Source of the DNA: Serinus canaria | Lineage: Eukaryota; Chordata; Aves; Passeriformes; Fringillidae | NCBI RefSeq assembly: GCF_022539315.1 | Contig: NC_066315.1 | Location: 120,533,374-120,597,373 of the forward strand | Direction of reading: 5' to 3' | Length of the DNA: 64,000 nt | Part shown: piece after piece, positions 50,218-63,093 of the stretch | Layout of the letters: each line of letters opens with the position of its first letter | How positions within the stretch are numbered: position 1 is the stretch's first letter | Notes under the pieces: model-generated | What the model saw: only the letters and a program-made list of their open reading frames with translations | What the model was told of the DNA's origin: nothing | Databases searched by the model: none | Translations under genes and position numbers: made by a program

Positions 50218-50490
50218 ATGACAGTAATTGCTGCAATCAGTTGTTCTCTCTTATTTTCCATTCTCTGTGAAACAAGTGCATTAGTTTTACCCAACTCCAC
50301 TGACCTATTCCTGTCAGACAATAATTTCACTGACATCAAGACGGCTTTGGCAGCTCATCTGGACTCTGCAAAAATTCCCAAAGCCAGGAGGAAGCGCTAC
50401 ATTTCACAGAATGACATGATTGCCATTCTTGATTATCATAATCAAGTCAGAGGCAAAGTCTTCCCACCTGCTTCCAACATGGAATATATG
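50218..50490 (+). CDS. PI15: PI15 (peptidase inhibitor 15), first coding exon
   Basis: The 91 codons from ATG at 50218 to the donor at 50491 (atatg|gtaagtga, phase 0) match the amino end of vertebrate PI15, a secreted CAP-superfamily (CRISP/antigen 5/PR-1) glycoprotein described as a weak trypsin inhibitor. Residues 1 to about 21 form a signal peptide (hydrophobic AISCSLLFSILC core). The prosegment has N-glycosylation sequons NST at 26-28 and NFT at 36-38. Residues 55-60 read KARRKR, giving a furin-type site RRKR|Y at 57-60. The CAP domain starts after it, with YISQNDMIAILDYHNQVRGK at 61-80 and His74 in the conserved H-N-x-x-R helix. The start has A at -3 and no upstream ATG in the predicted leader. 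The remaining roughly 165 residues, including most of the CAP cavity residues and the cysteines, are encoded outside the window. CRISPLD1/2 relatives differ in the prosegment, so PI15 is the best fit. Confidence 0.95.
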
Positions 50491-51105
50491 GTAAGTGAAC
50501 TGTTTATTTCAGAGTAAAACAAACTGTTAATCAGTGATCTGTTTTTCTTAAACAGATTGTAATGGTTTAGTTAACTAAATAATTTTTTAAAATCTATTAT
50601 TGCTTACTAAAATGTTCTGTCCTTACATTTTTCAAGCTGCATTAACTTCAGCAAGCAAAAGCTGAATACTGAACTCTGAACCTCTTACTTGCCCTGTTCA
50701 ATTTTCATTTCCATGTGCAGTCCCAATGAAATAAGTGAAGTGGTGAGTTAACTGTGTGTTGGCCTAAGGATTACTATGTGATCACAGGCAAACCAAAGTG
50801 TTTGAAGTGCTGATCATTAGCCCCATAGTTTTTGTGGAGTACACTGAAAGTCATTGCCCTGATCTGAGCAAAAAGACACCCAATGAACCTTTCTAATTTA
50901 TTTCACACATATTATGTATGGAAGCAATATGGTAAGACTGTTTGCAAAGTATTTAGTCTGATGCACTGTTTGACTCCTGTTCATGTGTTTTTCTTAGTGC
51001 ATGTTGTTTGTGTTCACCTAATACCTTTATCTTTCCATCAAATGCAATGCTGCTTTTTAATGTTTCTCTAGTATGTAGGATTTCAATGTGCTCAAAAAAA
51101 GTATG

Positions 51106-51152
51106 TATCCTATAAGCATTTTCCAAAAGTATTGGAAAATACTTATGGGATA
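51106..51152. repeat. Inverted repeat in PI15 intron 2
   Basis: Arms 51106-51126 and 51132-51152 are complementary at 19 of 21 positions around a 5-base loop (aagta). The inner stem TTTTCCAA / TTGGAAAA is perfect. It may be an older foldback of the same kind as the other hairpins, or a random near-palindrome in AT-rich DNA, though 19 of 21 is unlikely by chance. Confidence 0.85.
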
Positions 51153-54100
51153 TATCTGTTCCTGCAGGTATGGTGGAAATTACACATTCACTGTGATCTC
51201 ACACTGCTTTAGCACTACTGGGTGAAGCAGTGTTTGCTACTTTGTGTTCCTCTTTGCATACATGCATAATGTGGGTGCAAAAATCTAATATTAAGCATAG
51301 TTCTCCAGCAATTTTTTTTTAAACTGTAATTAAGGTATTTACACTGTTTTGAAAGTACAGACCAGTTGTGTCAGCACCATAATAAATGCTTAAAGACACA
51401 GTTTCTCATATGACAGCAGACAGTTAATAGATTTGAGAAACAGGACACCATCAGCCTGACATAAAAAAGGGATATCAGTAAAACCAGCTCCTCCTTTGTA
51501 GCAGCTAATGACTAACAATTTGGACATGTTTCTATCGCAGATGTTACCTAAATCTGGATTTCATCATGTAATCTGTTCAGCATATCCAGCAGCAGCTCAG
51601 AATGCTGAGTGCTCTCAGAATATTGCAGGATGAAGACCATAGGCTGAGTTTGAAGTCTGGTTAAGTGGAAAGGTCAGAGACAGAAAGCCAGAGTGGTCAT
51701 AAGTCAAGCTCAATCATCATTTTCATTGCTGTGCTCTCCACTGATGTTTCCTTTGATTCTGTATAAATAAACTTTGTTGTAATGTCTGAGGGAATGGCAG
51801 CCTACCATACCCTTCCTTGGCTTGTGTGTGTTAGAAATGTGCTCCTGCAGTTTGCAGAAGTGAAGTCAGAACCCTGTTCAATTCCCAAGGGTTTTGAAAG
51901 TGCCATGTTCTTAGCCTGTTAAGTAAAGAACCCTTGGAAATAGAAAGCAAGCTTCCTGGATTTTATTGAACTCATATACATAAAATGCCAAGATTTTATC
52001 TATGTTGGTGGGTATTCTGCTGCAGCTTTGCTGCTACATAGATACAGAATCAGGATTGAAGTCATGCTCTTTACATTTGTTCTTTTCCTGTTCTTTTCCT
52101 TGCCTTTCTTACTATTGCTTTTGCCAGTAGCAACCAAACATAGGATGTACCTCTGTTCCTGGCAGCATCAGCCCCAACAGTAGTCATGAGTGCAAGGACT
52201 AAAGGCTTTCTTTTACATTTGGTTTTCCAGTCTGAATGTACTCTGTGTCTTCATGCTGCAGAATTCCGATCAGCACCTCAAGCTATGTAGATAATGAACC
52301 AGAGTGCAACCTAAGCTTGAATCCCCAAGTGGCAGTCACCCCTCTGCCACCAATTCTCTTTCAAATTGTCTAAATTATATGTGTGTCCCATGTAACTACA
52401 GAGCAAAAAAATGCTCAGTGAGCAACATCACATATGACGTGCTCTGCCATCTGCATTGTGGTCGTGGCACCATCTGTGGAACTTCTTACCTCTCTGACTC
52501 CAGAAGGATTTTGGTAGGGAGGCCTGGAAGATGAAATGGTGCTGTAAGCCATACTGGGACTGGAAACACCATTATCAGTAACTGAGTTTGCTTTGTCCGT
52601 TCTTTGGTCTCGGAACAATTTCAGTGTGTGGTGCAGCATCTGTTGTGTCTTACAGGGGCATGAGGTTGCTGCTGCTATATAAAAAAAGATCTTATGTTTC
52701 TCAAGAACTATTTTCATAAAGAAGACAATGAACACATTGCCATTAACAACAGACAACGTGCATTTGTGCTTGAAAGAACCTTACAGAGTGTGTGTTCCTT
52801 TCCTGAATACTATGGAAAAGTTCTGGGGTAGTGAAGAAAATGGCCTATCCCATTTTCTCTAACAATGACTAAAACGGATGTCACATGTTAGAGAGCTGGA
52901 ATTGCTTACAGATGCAGTAGATTGTGGAAATCTTTTTAAGTGTGTTGAAACAGAGAAAATCTAAGCCGTTTTGAAGCACTAGAAAAATATTTTTTTTCAT
53001 CTTTTCTGTGTTCACTTTCATAGTAAATTGTGTTTTGTTGTTTTTTCCTAATTCTTTTAGGAGTTGTTCTTCTCATTAATTAATGTATCACATTCTCACT
53101 TCTGTGCAGTTCCGCTTGCTTTTATTTCCACCTCCCTGGTGAAAATAAAACCCCTTCAGGGTTTGGTTGCATGGTTTGGTTCTTGTGATTCCAGTTCTCC
53201 ACACCCAACCTTTTTTGGGGCTTTTCTACTTGACACATTCTGTTCCTCTCCCTGATACAGTCTGCTTCTCTCATGTTCAGTGCAGTTACAGACACTTCAC
53301 ACTCCTTGGGCATTATTCTCTCTGCCCTTACGGTCCAGGAGGTTGATGTGCTGTAGGACTTTGGGTGAGAGGTCTGGAAGAACAGCTGTAAATGCACATG
53401 GGTTGGGCAGGGGAAGTTGAGGTAAGCAGTGCTTGAAAGTGTTCTAGTTCTCTTTGGAAGAGGTGGGTCTGAGTGCTGCCCCAGCCTGTTGTTGCATGCA
53501 GTCCCCCATGAAAGCTGACAGCTGGGGAGTCAAACATGGTGGGAGGCATTGTATCTGTCCCCAGTGAAAGAAACTGGTGTGTCTTGTGCCAGTTAGACTT
53601 TGGTAAGTCTTTCTGTTGGGACACTGGCACCCAATGTGTTAGATTTTAAAGTAATTCTCCTTTTGATTCTGGTTCTGGAGGTCCTGATGCCTTCAGGTGG
53701 AGGTTTTTCTACAGGTATAAATCTAGTCAGTGTGTAAGTGAATGAAAAGGAAAGAAAACAAGAACTTCAGGCCTGTGATGCAGAATTAGTGAGTCTTTTT
53801 TCAAATTTGGACCTTTTTCTTCCTCATCCTGAGAAAGTCTTTGCTTGTGCTTTATTTAAAAGTTAAGGGCATACCTGCAGAAAGAAAAATGACACCATAC
53901 TTCTGGCCTGAGAAAGGGTGAAAATCATCTACTTGTCTTTGCATATTTTTTGTGGAGAAAGCAGAAAGGTTCCATAAAATTCATGATTCAGGAAAAGTGA
54001 GGTGTAGAGTTGCCAGCAGCTGCCTAGAGTGAAAAGTATGAACATCTGTAGTTCCAGTGGAAGCCTGTGAACTAAGAAATCCCTTTTTCTGAATGCTAAT

Positions 54101-55577
54101 TCTGTGCTATAGAGACCTCTTTGCCTTTCTGGAACATCTCAGCTACTTGGTAGGCCAGTAAATATTTGCAAGATATTGCCAACTGAAATTTGAGTCTCAT
54201 AAAAAATCTTTTAATGTGCATTGGTACTATCTTTAGGCTTCCAGAACATTGATTCATGAAGTATCTGTTCCTATGAGGATCAGAAGTTATTTTTACCTTT
54301 CCTACAGTCATTCCCACTCGAGGCCAGTTTCTTCAAGATCTGTATGGTCTTTGTTGTATCCCACATCACTGTGTTTGTGCAAAAGCTGCTTGAGCAGGTG
54401 CTTATGCACTGACATGCTCTTTACAGCTTTGCATGCAGAAGCAGTAATTGATATAAGTGGGACTTGATGAGCACTGAGCACCACCCTCCATGACATTCCC
54501 ATGCATAATGGGAAAATCTTTTTTATTTAAGAGTTCTCTAAGGTGATCTGAATAACTTGTTGAAGAGCCATAGCAAAGGCCAGTCAGGAGTAGTTTCACT
54601 GCTGGCTCTGCAAGGATGAGTCCTGAGCCCAGTATGGATCAACATAGTTCTTAGTGGACTGGCAGTAGCAGGTCTGAAGTATAATACAGGGGGCAGGATT
54701 GCATACTCAAAAACATGTTTGTGGAATGCTAGCTGGAGATTTTAAGTGCAAAAAGTGCTTTAGATAAACTCAAGCCTGCTGGTTTACCAAAGATGTTCAG
54801 ACAGAATTTCAATTCTTTTTTGTTCAGTAGCTGCACTTTTATATTTGGGAAAGTCTGCCCCTTGTTGAATTTTGTCATTTTGACTCACTTTGTAGAACTC
54901 AAAGTAGTAAAAGATTTCCAGACTAGCCTGAAATGAGTTAGTTTAGCTACCCAGGAGTTATTTCGTGCTTCTCATGAGCTGATGGCATAGGAACTGGAAG
55001 AGAATGGAGAATTTCAGCATATTAATTTCTAGTAAATCCACATAAAAGATCATAATAGACTAAACAAAGGAAACAACCTATTGTTGTAGAAGAAAAGTAG
55101 TTGTGTTCAAAAAGAAGCTCCTGTAGTCCTGTGAAGGAGTCCACGTGTGTCATGCTGGAAATAAGTACACTCTGTGTGGCCCAGGAATGACTCTCTTTGC
55201 CAAGGTGATGTATTTGGATACTTCCTGTCCCAGAAAATTTGCAGGTAACTTCCAAAGACAGGTCAGAGAAGCAAGGTATAACCCAGTTAGTGCTCACAAA
55301 TGCAAATAACTTACTTATTATTTCACTTCTAAGTTTGAAAGTCTTGATAAATATCTTTTGCTGTCAAGGTGATCTTAAAAATATTCTGTGAATGTGCAGT
55401 AAGTGATGGGTAAGACAAAGTCAGAAAAACCCCAGCAAATGTACTTCAAGTTTTCCAAAGTTCTGCTTAATACCGAAAGCCTTTTGTATGGACATAGAAA
55501 GAGAGAGTTAGGTTTTCTCTCCAATTCAGTAGAATTTCTGATAAATAAACTTCTCAACCTGTTTACCTATTGTTGCC

Positions 55578-55602
55578 TTTTTTTTTTTTTTTTTTTTTTT
55601 TT
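55578..55602. repeat. T25 homopolymer
   Basis: An uninterrupted run of about 25 T (equals A25 on the minus strand). No retroposon body is recognised on the side where a poly-A tail would attach. Confidence 0.9.
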
Positions 55603-58600
55603 ACTGTTTTCATTGTGGTTTCTTACAGACCATTCTGAATCTTAAAGGACATTTTGTTCTTGAGTCATTTGCCCTGGCTTATTTACATGGTCCCACTGAA
55701 ATCATACATGTCTATGAGTAAGGATTACAGGGCTAGTTCCTTCAAGATTTATGTCTAATGAGTTGGATAGAGTCTCTTAATCCATGTACTTTATCCCTGG
55801 CCTGTTGCAGGACTTCCTTCTGCATTACATACATATGGTTTTCATCTTGTCTGCTCTTGAACACATATACTGATGCTGTCTCAGTCACATCTCTTGGCAA
55901 ATATTTTACCTTAGGAATAGAAATTATTTCCAAATGTCTAACCTTAATATTTCCCTCTAAAGTTCAGATAATTAATCTTTATATGCATTTTTAAAAGCCA
56001 ATAGAATTTCTGTCCTTTTTGATTTCAAAAAATTATCCTTTACATATTTACTGACAGTTTTTTTGGCATTAAGATGCATATTATCTTTCCTCAATTTGCA
56101 TGTGCTTGTCATTACAATACCTCTGCATATTGGATCAAATTACAGTTGCATTCCGTTTACAGTTCCTTAGTTAAATTAGTGAACAAGACCCTTAGATGTC
56201 AAAGAAGATTAGGCCCATCATTTTGACTGTGCATGTCTAACTGCCATAATGCAATGAAGAATTTATTGTAGAAGTTACTGGCAGCCTACTTTTTCCATTC
56301 AGTAGCTCTGTTCCCTTAAATCCTTTATACATAGTGAAGTTTGAAATAAAATAACCAGATGACGAGTCAGGGCTCAAAGTTCTTGATAGGCTTTTCAGCA
56401 TGCTAGAGCACAAAATAAATGCAAGCGTAGTCCACCTCAGTCTTCAGGCAGATGAGAGCTCAAGATACTTGCAGGTTCTCCACTGTGGGCCTCCTGTCCC
56501 AGTCTGCCATGGCTTTTAGCTTGCTCTTTACTGGGAATTCACAAGTGAGGTAAGAACAAATGAGAAAGGGGTGCAGTGGTGGAGTGTGTTCACTGGTTCC
56601 AGTTTCTGCCTCCTACCACTCGATTTTCTGTTTAGTCAATTAAGTATGTCCCTTCTGCCTAGTACCATAACCCAGCACCCGGAATGTCTGGAGATCATGG
56701 GCAAATGAATTCTGGAATAGTGATCCTCTCAGAAAATTTAAATAACATGGAGGGAGCTGATGTGGTTCACATGGTTACAGCTGATGGTGTCTGTCTGCAT
56801 CAGAACCTGGAAAGGAAGCAGTTGTTTCACAGCAACACCAACTCAGCCTTTTTCTGCAGTGACAGACATGGCAACTGACAGAGAGAAAGAAGGAGTAAAT
56901 GGAGCTTACTTTCTGCTGATTTTGGCATAATAAACTTAGCTCTGTTTTGCCTCACAGGTGAGTTTAGCCAGCTACATATTCCCTAGTGCACCACTGTCAA
57001 TAATGCAGCACTGAACTGCTTGGCTGTCACTGATGTGTAGGGTGTTGCCCATTTTTCCTGCAGTTTCATTGACAGAAAACTAGGAAAGCCTGTTCAGTTT
57101 CAGTAACTGGTGTTCATCTAGGGTCAAATCCAAGTGGATGTTACTGATAAGAAGTACAAAAGCCATCTGTTATGTTCAGAGTGAATGACAGAAGACCTAT
57201 TCAGGAGTTGAATGGAAAAGACCCTTCCTAGAAAGCACTCCTTGAAAAATCTGGAGATCTCCCCCAAAAATGCTGTTGATAAAATTTTGTGGAAAAGAAT
57301 GACTGTGTTAAACTTGCTTTGGTACTAGAGCTTTGTTCCAATATTTTATGCATATCAATTTTAAAACATCCATCTTGATGGTGTTTTAGAAAAGAATATT
57401 TATATTATTTAAATTTAGTATTAGCAGAAAGCCTTCTAGGAGTTTAAACAAGCAAAAAACAAATTTAGTAAAGTCTCAGATAGAAAAGCAGTCTGCCCAG
57501 AGGCCTCAGAATTAGACATTCCTTTATTATTAAATGTAGCACCTCTTGAACTTCTTGGCTAAAAACAGAGACAGGGCATTTTTCACAAGAATCTTGATCC
57601 AAAGTACACAGTACTTTGTTTCACACATGAATGGAGATGATAGTAACCTTAAACCTCTCAGTGTTTTTGTCCTCTTTCTCTACCTGAAAAGATAAATAGT
57701 CTACACAGGTCTGTGAAAATGTGTATCCTAGAGGCAGCAAAAGATGAAAGCCCCAGGATAGCCCCTTGCTTGCTTCAGCTCATGCTCCTCTATGTATTTA
57801 TGCATCTGCAGGTGCCCTGGGATGGGGTTTCAGGTCTCTTTAAATGAAACTGAGATTTAACTGGTTTTGCACATCTATTTATCTGTCAGTGATATCTGTT
57901 AATCTGTATCAAGAAAAAGAATCTTAAATTGAGCTTTCTTTTTCTGAGAATAAAGAACTATTGTTCTTATTCTTTATTCTGCAGAAAGAGGAAGCTTCTA
58001 TGTGTTTTCTTTTAAGTCATGCTGTCTTATCTTTCTGCTAGAGCTACTTAGAAAATAGTATTTTCTTTGAAAACTTTTAAAGAAATTAAAAACATTTTTC
58101 CTTTTGATGGAAAGCTTCAGTGGTTAATAACAAAGAAAAGCAGAATGTATATTTTTTTCTGTATTTAAGAGAAATGAAACACCACAAAACAAATACATCT
58201 TCATTCATGTTTTGTGTTTCTAAGAAAATACAATTTGTTCTGATCATATTTAAAATGATAGAGGTCAGACACGTTCCTTTTCAGACTTCTGACCAATTGT
58301 CAGGGTGACATGGAGCTCGAGTTTGGTCCTTTTTGTTACCACTTCTAAGATAAGCTGTTGCCAATTAAAACTTGCCTTGCAGTAGGTTAGAAAAGCACCA
58401 AATATTTTAAGATATATAGCTGTGATATTTAACTTTTCCAAAAGCTAAACAAATAATAGCATATCAGAGAAGCTTATTGTTATTAAATCTGACAGCATAC
58501 CAATTTTCTTTATTTCTTATTGACTGAAAGCCTGATGCCAAACATGAAAGGCAGTTCAGACAACCTTTAGAAGAAAAAAAATTGACTACTAACAGTGGTA

Positions 58601-59114
58601 AAGCTTCAAATGATAGCACTTTGTGTTTGCACCACATGGACACATAGGAATATAAGCTTCTATGTAAAACAGAGACTTGAATTTTCATAAGAAAAGTATT
58701 TCTGGCAGTGAGGTTTCTTAGGAATATGTCTGGTGATGCCTGGATTAAGCTGGACCTTCTAATACTGAGCTTTTCAGAAGTGTGACTCAGATGTTTGGAG
58801 GTTTGGATATATGAGAGTAAATTTACTATACCACATTGCACAGTTTTACTTTCAGTTGCAGTGGATTGTTGGACAAGCAGCTTGATGTATTAACCCTCTG
58901 TTTATTTGCAGAAGAATGACATACAGAGCTCTGATTCCCGTCCAGGTATTTTTCTTCAGAGGGTAGACTGGAAATTTTCTGTGTAAACTTTCTAATTATT
59001 ACCTAATGCATGTGATAAAGTACCTGCATGTGTGGTAGGCACCAATTACAATATACATACAAAAATTTCTAACAGGTGGCTGTTGAGATTAAAAAAAACC
59101 AAAAACATATTCTT

Positions 59115-59130
59115 AGAGAGAGAGAGAGAG
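59115..59130. repeat. (AG)n microsatellite
   Basis: Eight AG units. Short and possibly polymorphic. Confidence 0.85.
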
Positions 59131-59439
59131 TCCAAAGTCCAAATGATCTCAGAGCCTAAATAAATATATAAAGTTTGCCACATCTCTCTGTAAGTTCCAA
59201 TGAGCTCATATGTTTTCATCACACAGAATGTATTGAAGGAAGTGGGAGCAAAAAGACGAGGCTCTGTCAGTCATTCTGCTGTAAGAGCATGCAGGCAGAA
59301 GGGCTGTGGGGTTGTTTTACTAAGCTTTCTGCCAGATTTGGGGTAGTGGACATGGTGGGAGGTCCTACAGAAAGTTTCTAAACTTGAAAAAGCTACATGT
59401 CTGACTATATGAAAGAGAAGGGGAGCAGAGGACTCCTGT

Positions 59440-59515
59440 GTGCCCTGCGCGCTGCTGTGGGATTTGAGGCAGGCGCCGCACGCGCCAGTGTGAGCGGGGC
59501 AAGGCTGAGTGACCT
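59440..59515. other. Small CpG-rich patch in PI15 intron 2
   Basis: About 75 bases with clustered CpG (ctgcgcgctg, aggcgccgcacgcgccag, gagcgggg) inside otherwise CpG-poor intron. It is too short for a standard CpG island. No exon-like open frame with splice sites was found around it. Confidence 0.6.
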
Positions 59516-60081
59516 GTGAGGACAGGACCTGTGTGCTGGAGGGGAGCAGCCTGCATCTGCTAATCCACTCTGGGACTTGCACGAGCAGCTGTGGAATGCA
59601 GCTGCACAGATGGACTGGACATGTCAGATTTCATCCCTTGGCTTCACAGTGGTTTTATCACAGGAAGAAATTGCTTGAGTCAAGGTTTTCTTCTTTCTCA
59701 CTTGCTGCTCTTCTGGAAATAAGAGCTTTTGATCTTCAACTAGGCAAACAGAGGCAGGGAGCTACTGGAGAGTAAAATAATATGTTTGAGGTGGAAAGGC
59801 TAATTTTTTAACTGATCATTGCTAAAAGAAGGTCGTACTGGCCATCTTTCTGAGATGCCTATGAAATGCTGTAGATCTGTTTGTGTGAAATAACAATCTG
59901 AATATCACTAATATGAATCCACAGTAAACATACATAAATGAAAAACAAGATGCCCATACTGGGAAAAAATATGCCACTTTTTATTGCTTCAAAAATATAG
60001 CAGGGTTGCCATGCAGCCCCCTTCAAATTGTGTATCCCAGTATTTCATTTGCCATCTCTTCATATAACTGCGCTTGTGTAA

Positions 60082-60141
60082 AGAAGGGAGTGGTTAAAAA
60101 TAGTGAACTTGCAGAAGGGAGTGGTTAAAAATAGTGAACTT
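60082..60141. repeat. Tandem duplication, 29-bp identical units, period 31
   Basis: Bases 60082-60110 (agaagggagtgg...gtgaactt) recur exactly at 60113-60141, separated by GC. Perfect identity indicates a recent event. It may be polymorphic. Confidence 0.93.
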
Positions 60142-60226
60142 CACCTGTTTGCTCTGGATTTGTGTTCACATCTCTACCCAGTGTTTGTCACTTCAGCTAA
60201 TAAGTTGGTGGCAGCCAGCTGAGGGT

Positions 60227-60264
60227 CTGGCACTATGGGCAGCTGTCCTGGCACTATGGGCAGC
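60227..60264. repeat. Tandem duplication, 17-bp units, period 21
   Basis: The unit ctggcactatgggcagc occurs at 60227-60243 and again exactly at 60248-60264, only 86 bases after the previous duplication. Confidence 0.93.
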
Positions 60265-62621
60265 AGCCCTGACTCAGGGAATTCTTAGGAAGGTAGTGAG
60301 TGACCAAGGTGTGCATGTTTTGCTTAAAGTACTTCTTTTAACATTGGGAAATATGCATAGTATTTTCTTAGCTGTTTTGTCATTTAAAAACAACAAACAG
60401 ACCAAACACAAACAGTGAGGCACTGAGGGCTGCTGCTGGTTTTTAATAGCCAGAACAATGCTCTGCTGAGGTTCTCTTGTGCTCTTTTGCAAGTTAAGAG
60501 GGCTTCCCAGTTACTGGCAATAAAAATGTGCTGGGAAAGATTAAAGGTCATGATGGCAAAAGAAGAATTAAAACACAGGTTTGGATTGCTTGAGTGTTTT
60601 ACAATGACCCTTAGCACAGTCCTTAGGCTACCAGGTAAAAACATATCTTTATGGACTCCACAATTAGCCAACATCTTCTATCTCACAATTTGTCTGCTGT
60701 CAGGGAAGGAGCACTTCTACTTACCAGATTTTTTTCATATTTTCTTTGTGACAATGAGGGCTGTATATTTAAGTGTTTCTATAAACATCCAGTTTACCCA
60801 CAGATATCCACACAGAATGGGAACATAATGAATACAGTGTATGGCTGTGTATTCTGTTCCCTTTGCATTTAGATAACAAATTATTGCTATCTGTTGCCAT
60901 TAATAATCATTTCAGAGTACTTACAGAGATGAGGAGAGATCATTGCCATTTGAGTGACTGGGTTTGTCTCCTGAGATATTTGTTGAGCAGAATGTCAAGA
61001 AAAAGTTGCTCCATTTAAATGATTGAGGACTACAATTCTGCCTGCCATGAAAATGAGCAGAACCATGTTTCTAAGTTCAATTTGTAGTTAAAAATTGTTA
61101 CGTGCTCAATTCCTCAAATTAAAACATAGGTATCAGAGTAGGAAGGGAACAGCCAATCATTTTTCAACAAATTTCATGGACAGATAATGGAAATATTGTA
61201 GTTGTTTCTTTTCTTTTTTCATCATCAGAATGTTTATTCAGCTTCACCATTGTTTTAAGATGTAAGAACATAGTTGTGACCAGGACCTCCAGTTCCAACC
61301 AAGCACGAAAGGACAACTAGATCCTTTTTACATGGAAATTATCTAAGAACAACTGAGAGACAGCTATAGAAGCAGCTATAAAAGAGGAAATGTATGAAGG
61401 AACTGTGACCCACAATATTAAAAGGCTTTCCTTGGTAAAGGAAGCCAACTTCTTGGGTTTGAAGAAATTTCATTAAACATGAAAGACATTTTGTTTTACA
61501 CTCTATTGCTTATTACACATAGTGGGGATTAAATATTTTACTATTTGTTTACAGAGGGAAACAAGCAAAATCCAGGATGAAATTCTGGCTCAATGGCAAA
61601 ATTCCTGCTGACTTTATTAGTGCTAAGGTTTTACTCCTAACTCTCAGCAAGCACATGCTGTGTGAGTACAGAGAACCACCCAGAGCCGTCTCATGAAGTG
61701 GTCTCAGATGTTGAAACTCCCCATGTAGAAACAGTGTCCTGTTCCTTGAGATGTAGTTTGGAAGTGTTGTTTTGCAGGGAGCAGTACAGAGAGCACGGTC
61801 AGAGAGCTTTCTAGGAAAATAATCTTTGGCTGAAGAAAGAAAAATAAATTGGCCAAAGGATGTTCATTTCAAGTTGTCAGTGGAAGTGTGGTGACAGGCT
61901 TTAACTCTATTGTGGCTCAGTTGAGAAGTGGGAAGGTTTCCATGCTGGACCAAATCAGTGATCTGGAGTTTGGGGGACATCTTTATACTGGATAGAAGGT
62001 GACTTTTTCCTCAACTACTTGCAGCCTAGCAAATGAAGATTAACTGTCCCCATGGAGCAGATGATCATATTTTGGCACAAGGAATTTACATGATCATCAT
62101 TTCAGGATGAGTCACCTTCTTAGATCTTAACCCACTGCGTATGGAAATATTTTTCCTTTTTCTCTTTTACAATTTTGTGTTCATGTCAGGCAGCTTTATC
62201 AGATGTGTTTAATAGGAACGCTGCATTGCCCATATTTAAGTTTTCAATTTTGTTTATCACTGTTTCTTTGAAATCCTTTGCTAATTAGCTTGAGCTTTTT
62301 AATTTCTCCTTGCACAGAAACTGTCCCTCTCCCTTTCAAGTTACTTCAGTTTCTCTTTCTAGGATATATTTGCATTTCTTGGTATGCCATTATCTGTGTT
62401 CACATAATGAAGCCACAAGGCTTTAAAATCCAAATGTCTTTGCTCTGTTCTCTTACATGCCCAGAACAGGGCTCTGAACTCTGATAAAAGTTAGTACAAC
62501 TGTGGACTCAGGATCAGAGTTTTTTTGAAAGGGTGGACTAATGTCATAGTCTTTTACAATATTATGGGTCATTATGAGATAATATTTTTCACCTTCAGCC
62601 TAGATTAATTGTTTGCCTTTT

Positions 62622-62978
62622 ATAGAAGCATAGAATGGTTTGGGTTAGACAGAGTCTTAAAGACCATCCAGTTCCAACCCTCCTGCCGTGGGCAGGAACT
62701 AGACCAGTTTGCTCACAGCTCCATCCAGCTTTGAACACTTCCAGGGATGGGGCATCCACATCTTCTCTGGGCAGCCTGTTTCATTGCCTCACCAGCCTCA
62801 CACCAAAGAATTTCTTCCTAATATCCAATCTAAACCTAGCCTTCTTCAGCTTTAAGCCAATTCTCTCTTGTCCTATCACTTGATCCCAGTGCAAAAAGTC
62901 TCTTTCCAGATATTTTGTAGGTACACTTCAGGTGCTGAAAGACTCTATAAGGTCTCCCTTCTGTCTTCTCTTCTTCTG
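62622..62978 (-). repeat. CR1 LINE 3' end, well preserved
   Basis: Antisense CR1 3' end: 'agaatggtttgggttagac' (tail), 'ccatccagttccaaccctcc', 'ccagggatggggcatccaca', 'cctaatatccaatctaaacc' and 'tcttgtcctatcacttga', ending in 'aaggtctcccttctgtcttc'. About 355 bp, 5'-truncated, of a relatively young subfamily. It lies within PI15 intron 2. Confidence 0.93.
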
Positions 62979-63093
62979 GTGATCATCTAGAGCATTCCTA
63001 GAAGGACTGAGACTGCCTTTTCATCTGAAAAAAAGAAATAAATAAGGAAGGGGAGGAAATCAAAACTGATTTACAATAGTTTTCAATAGTGTT

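Larger units (their letters stand above)
50491..62620 (+). other. PI15 intron 2, 5' portion (no further coding exon found)
   Basis: Begins with a consensus donor gtaagtga. I looked for the next expected segment (the V-W-D-E-N-L-A-K block and T-C-I-W-D-H-G that follow in PI15) at every TGGGA and TGGAT in this stretch and did not find it, nor any cysteine-rich CAP exon. The intron therefore runs past the window. It is mostly unique AT-rich sequence with few transposons. The hairpin, duplications, T-tract and CpG patch inside it are listed separately. Confidence 0.7.

Noticed and set aside
49998..50339. 113-codon minus-strand open frame
   Set aside because: Antisense shadow of the PI15 exon and its leader; no independent support.
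51161..51190. cctgcag|gtatggtgg, a possible acceptor before a V-W codon pair as expected for the next PI15 exon
   Set aside because: The translation continues W-K-L-H-I-H, unlike the expected D-E-N-L-A-K, and no exon-length open frame follows.
57800..57850. catctgcag|gtgccctgggatggg, a possible acceptor with a W-D pair
   Set aside because: Reads V-P-W-D-G-V-S-G-L-F-K then stop; not PI15.
57947..57980. 11-bp inverted repeat agaataaagaa / ttctttattct
   Set aside because: Short arms in AT-rich DNA; expected by chance at this length.
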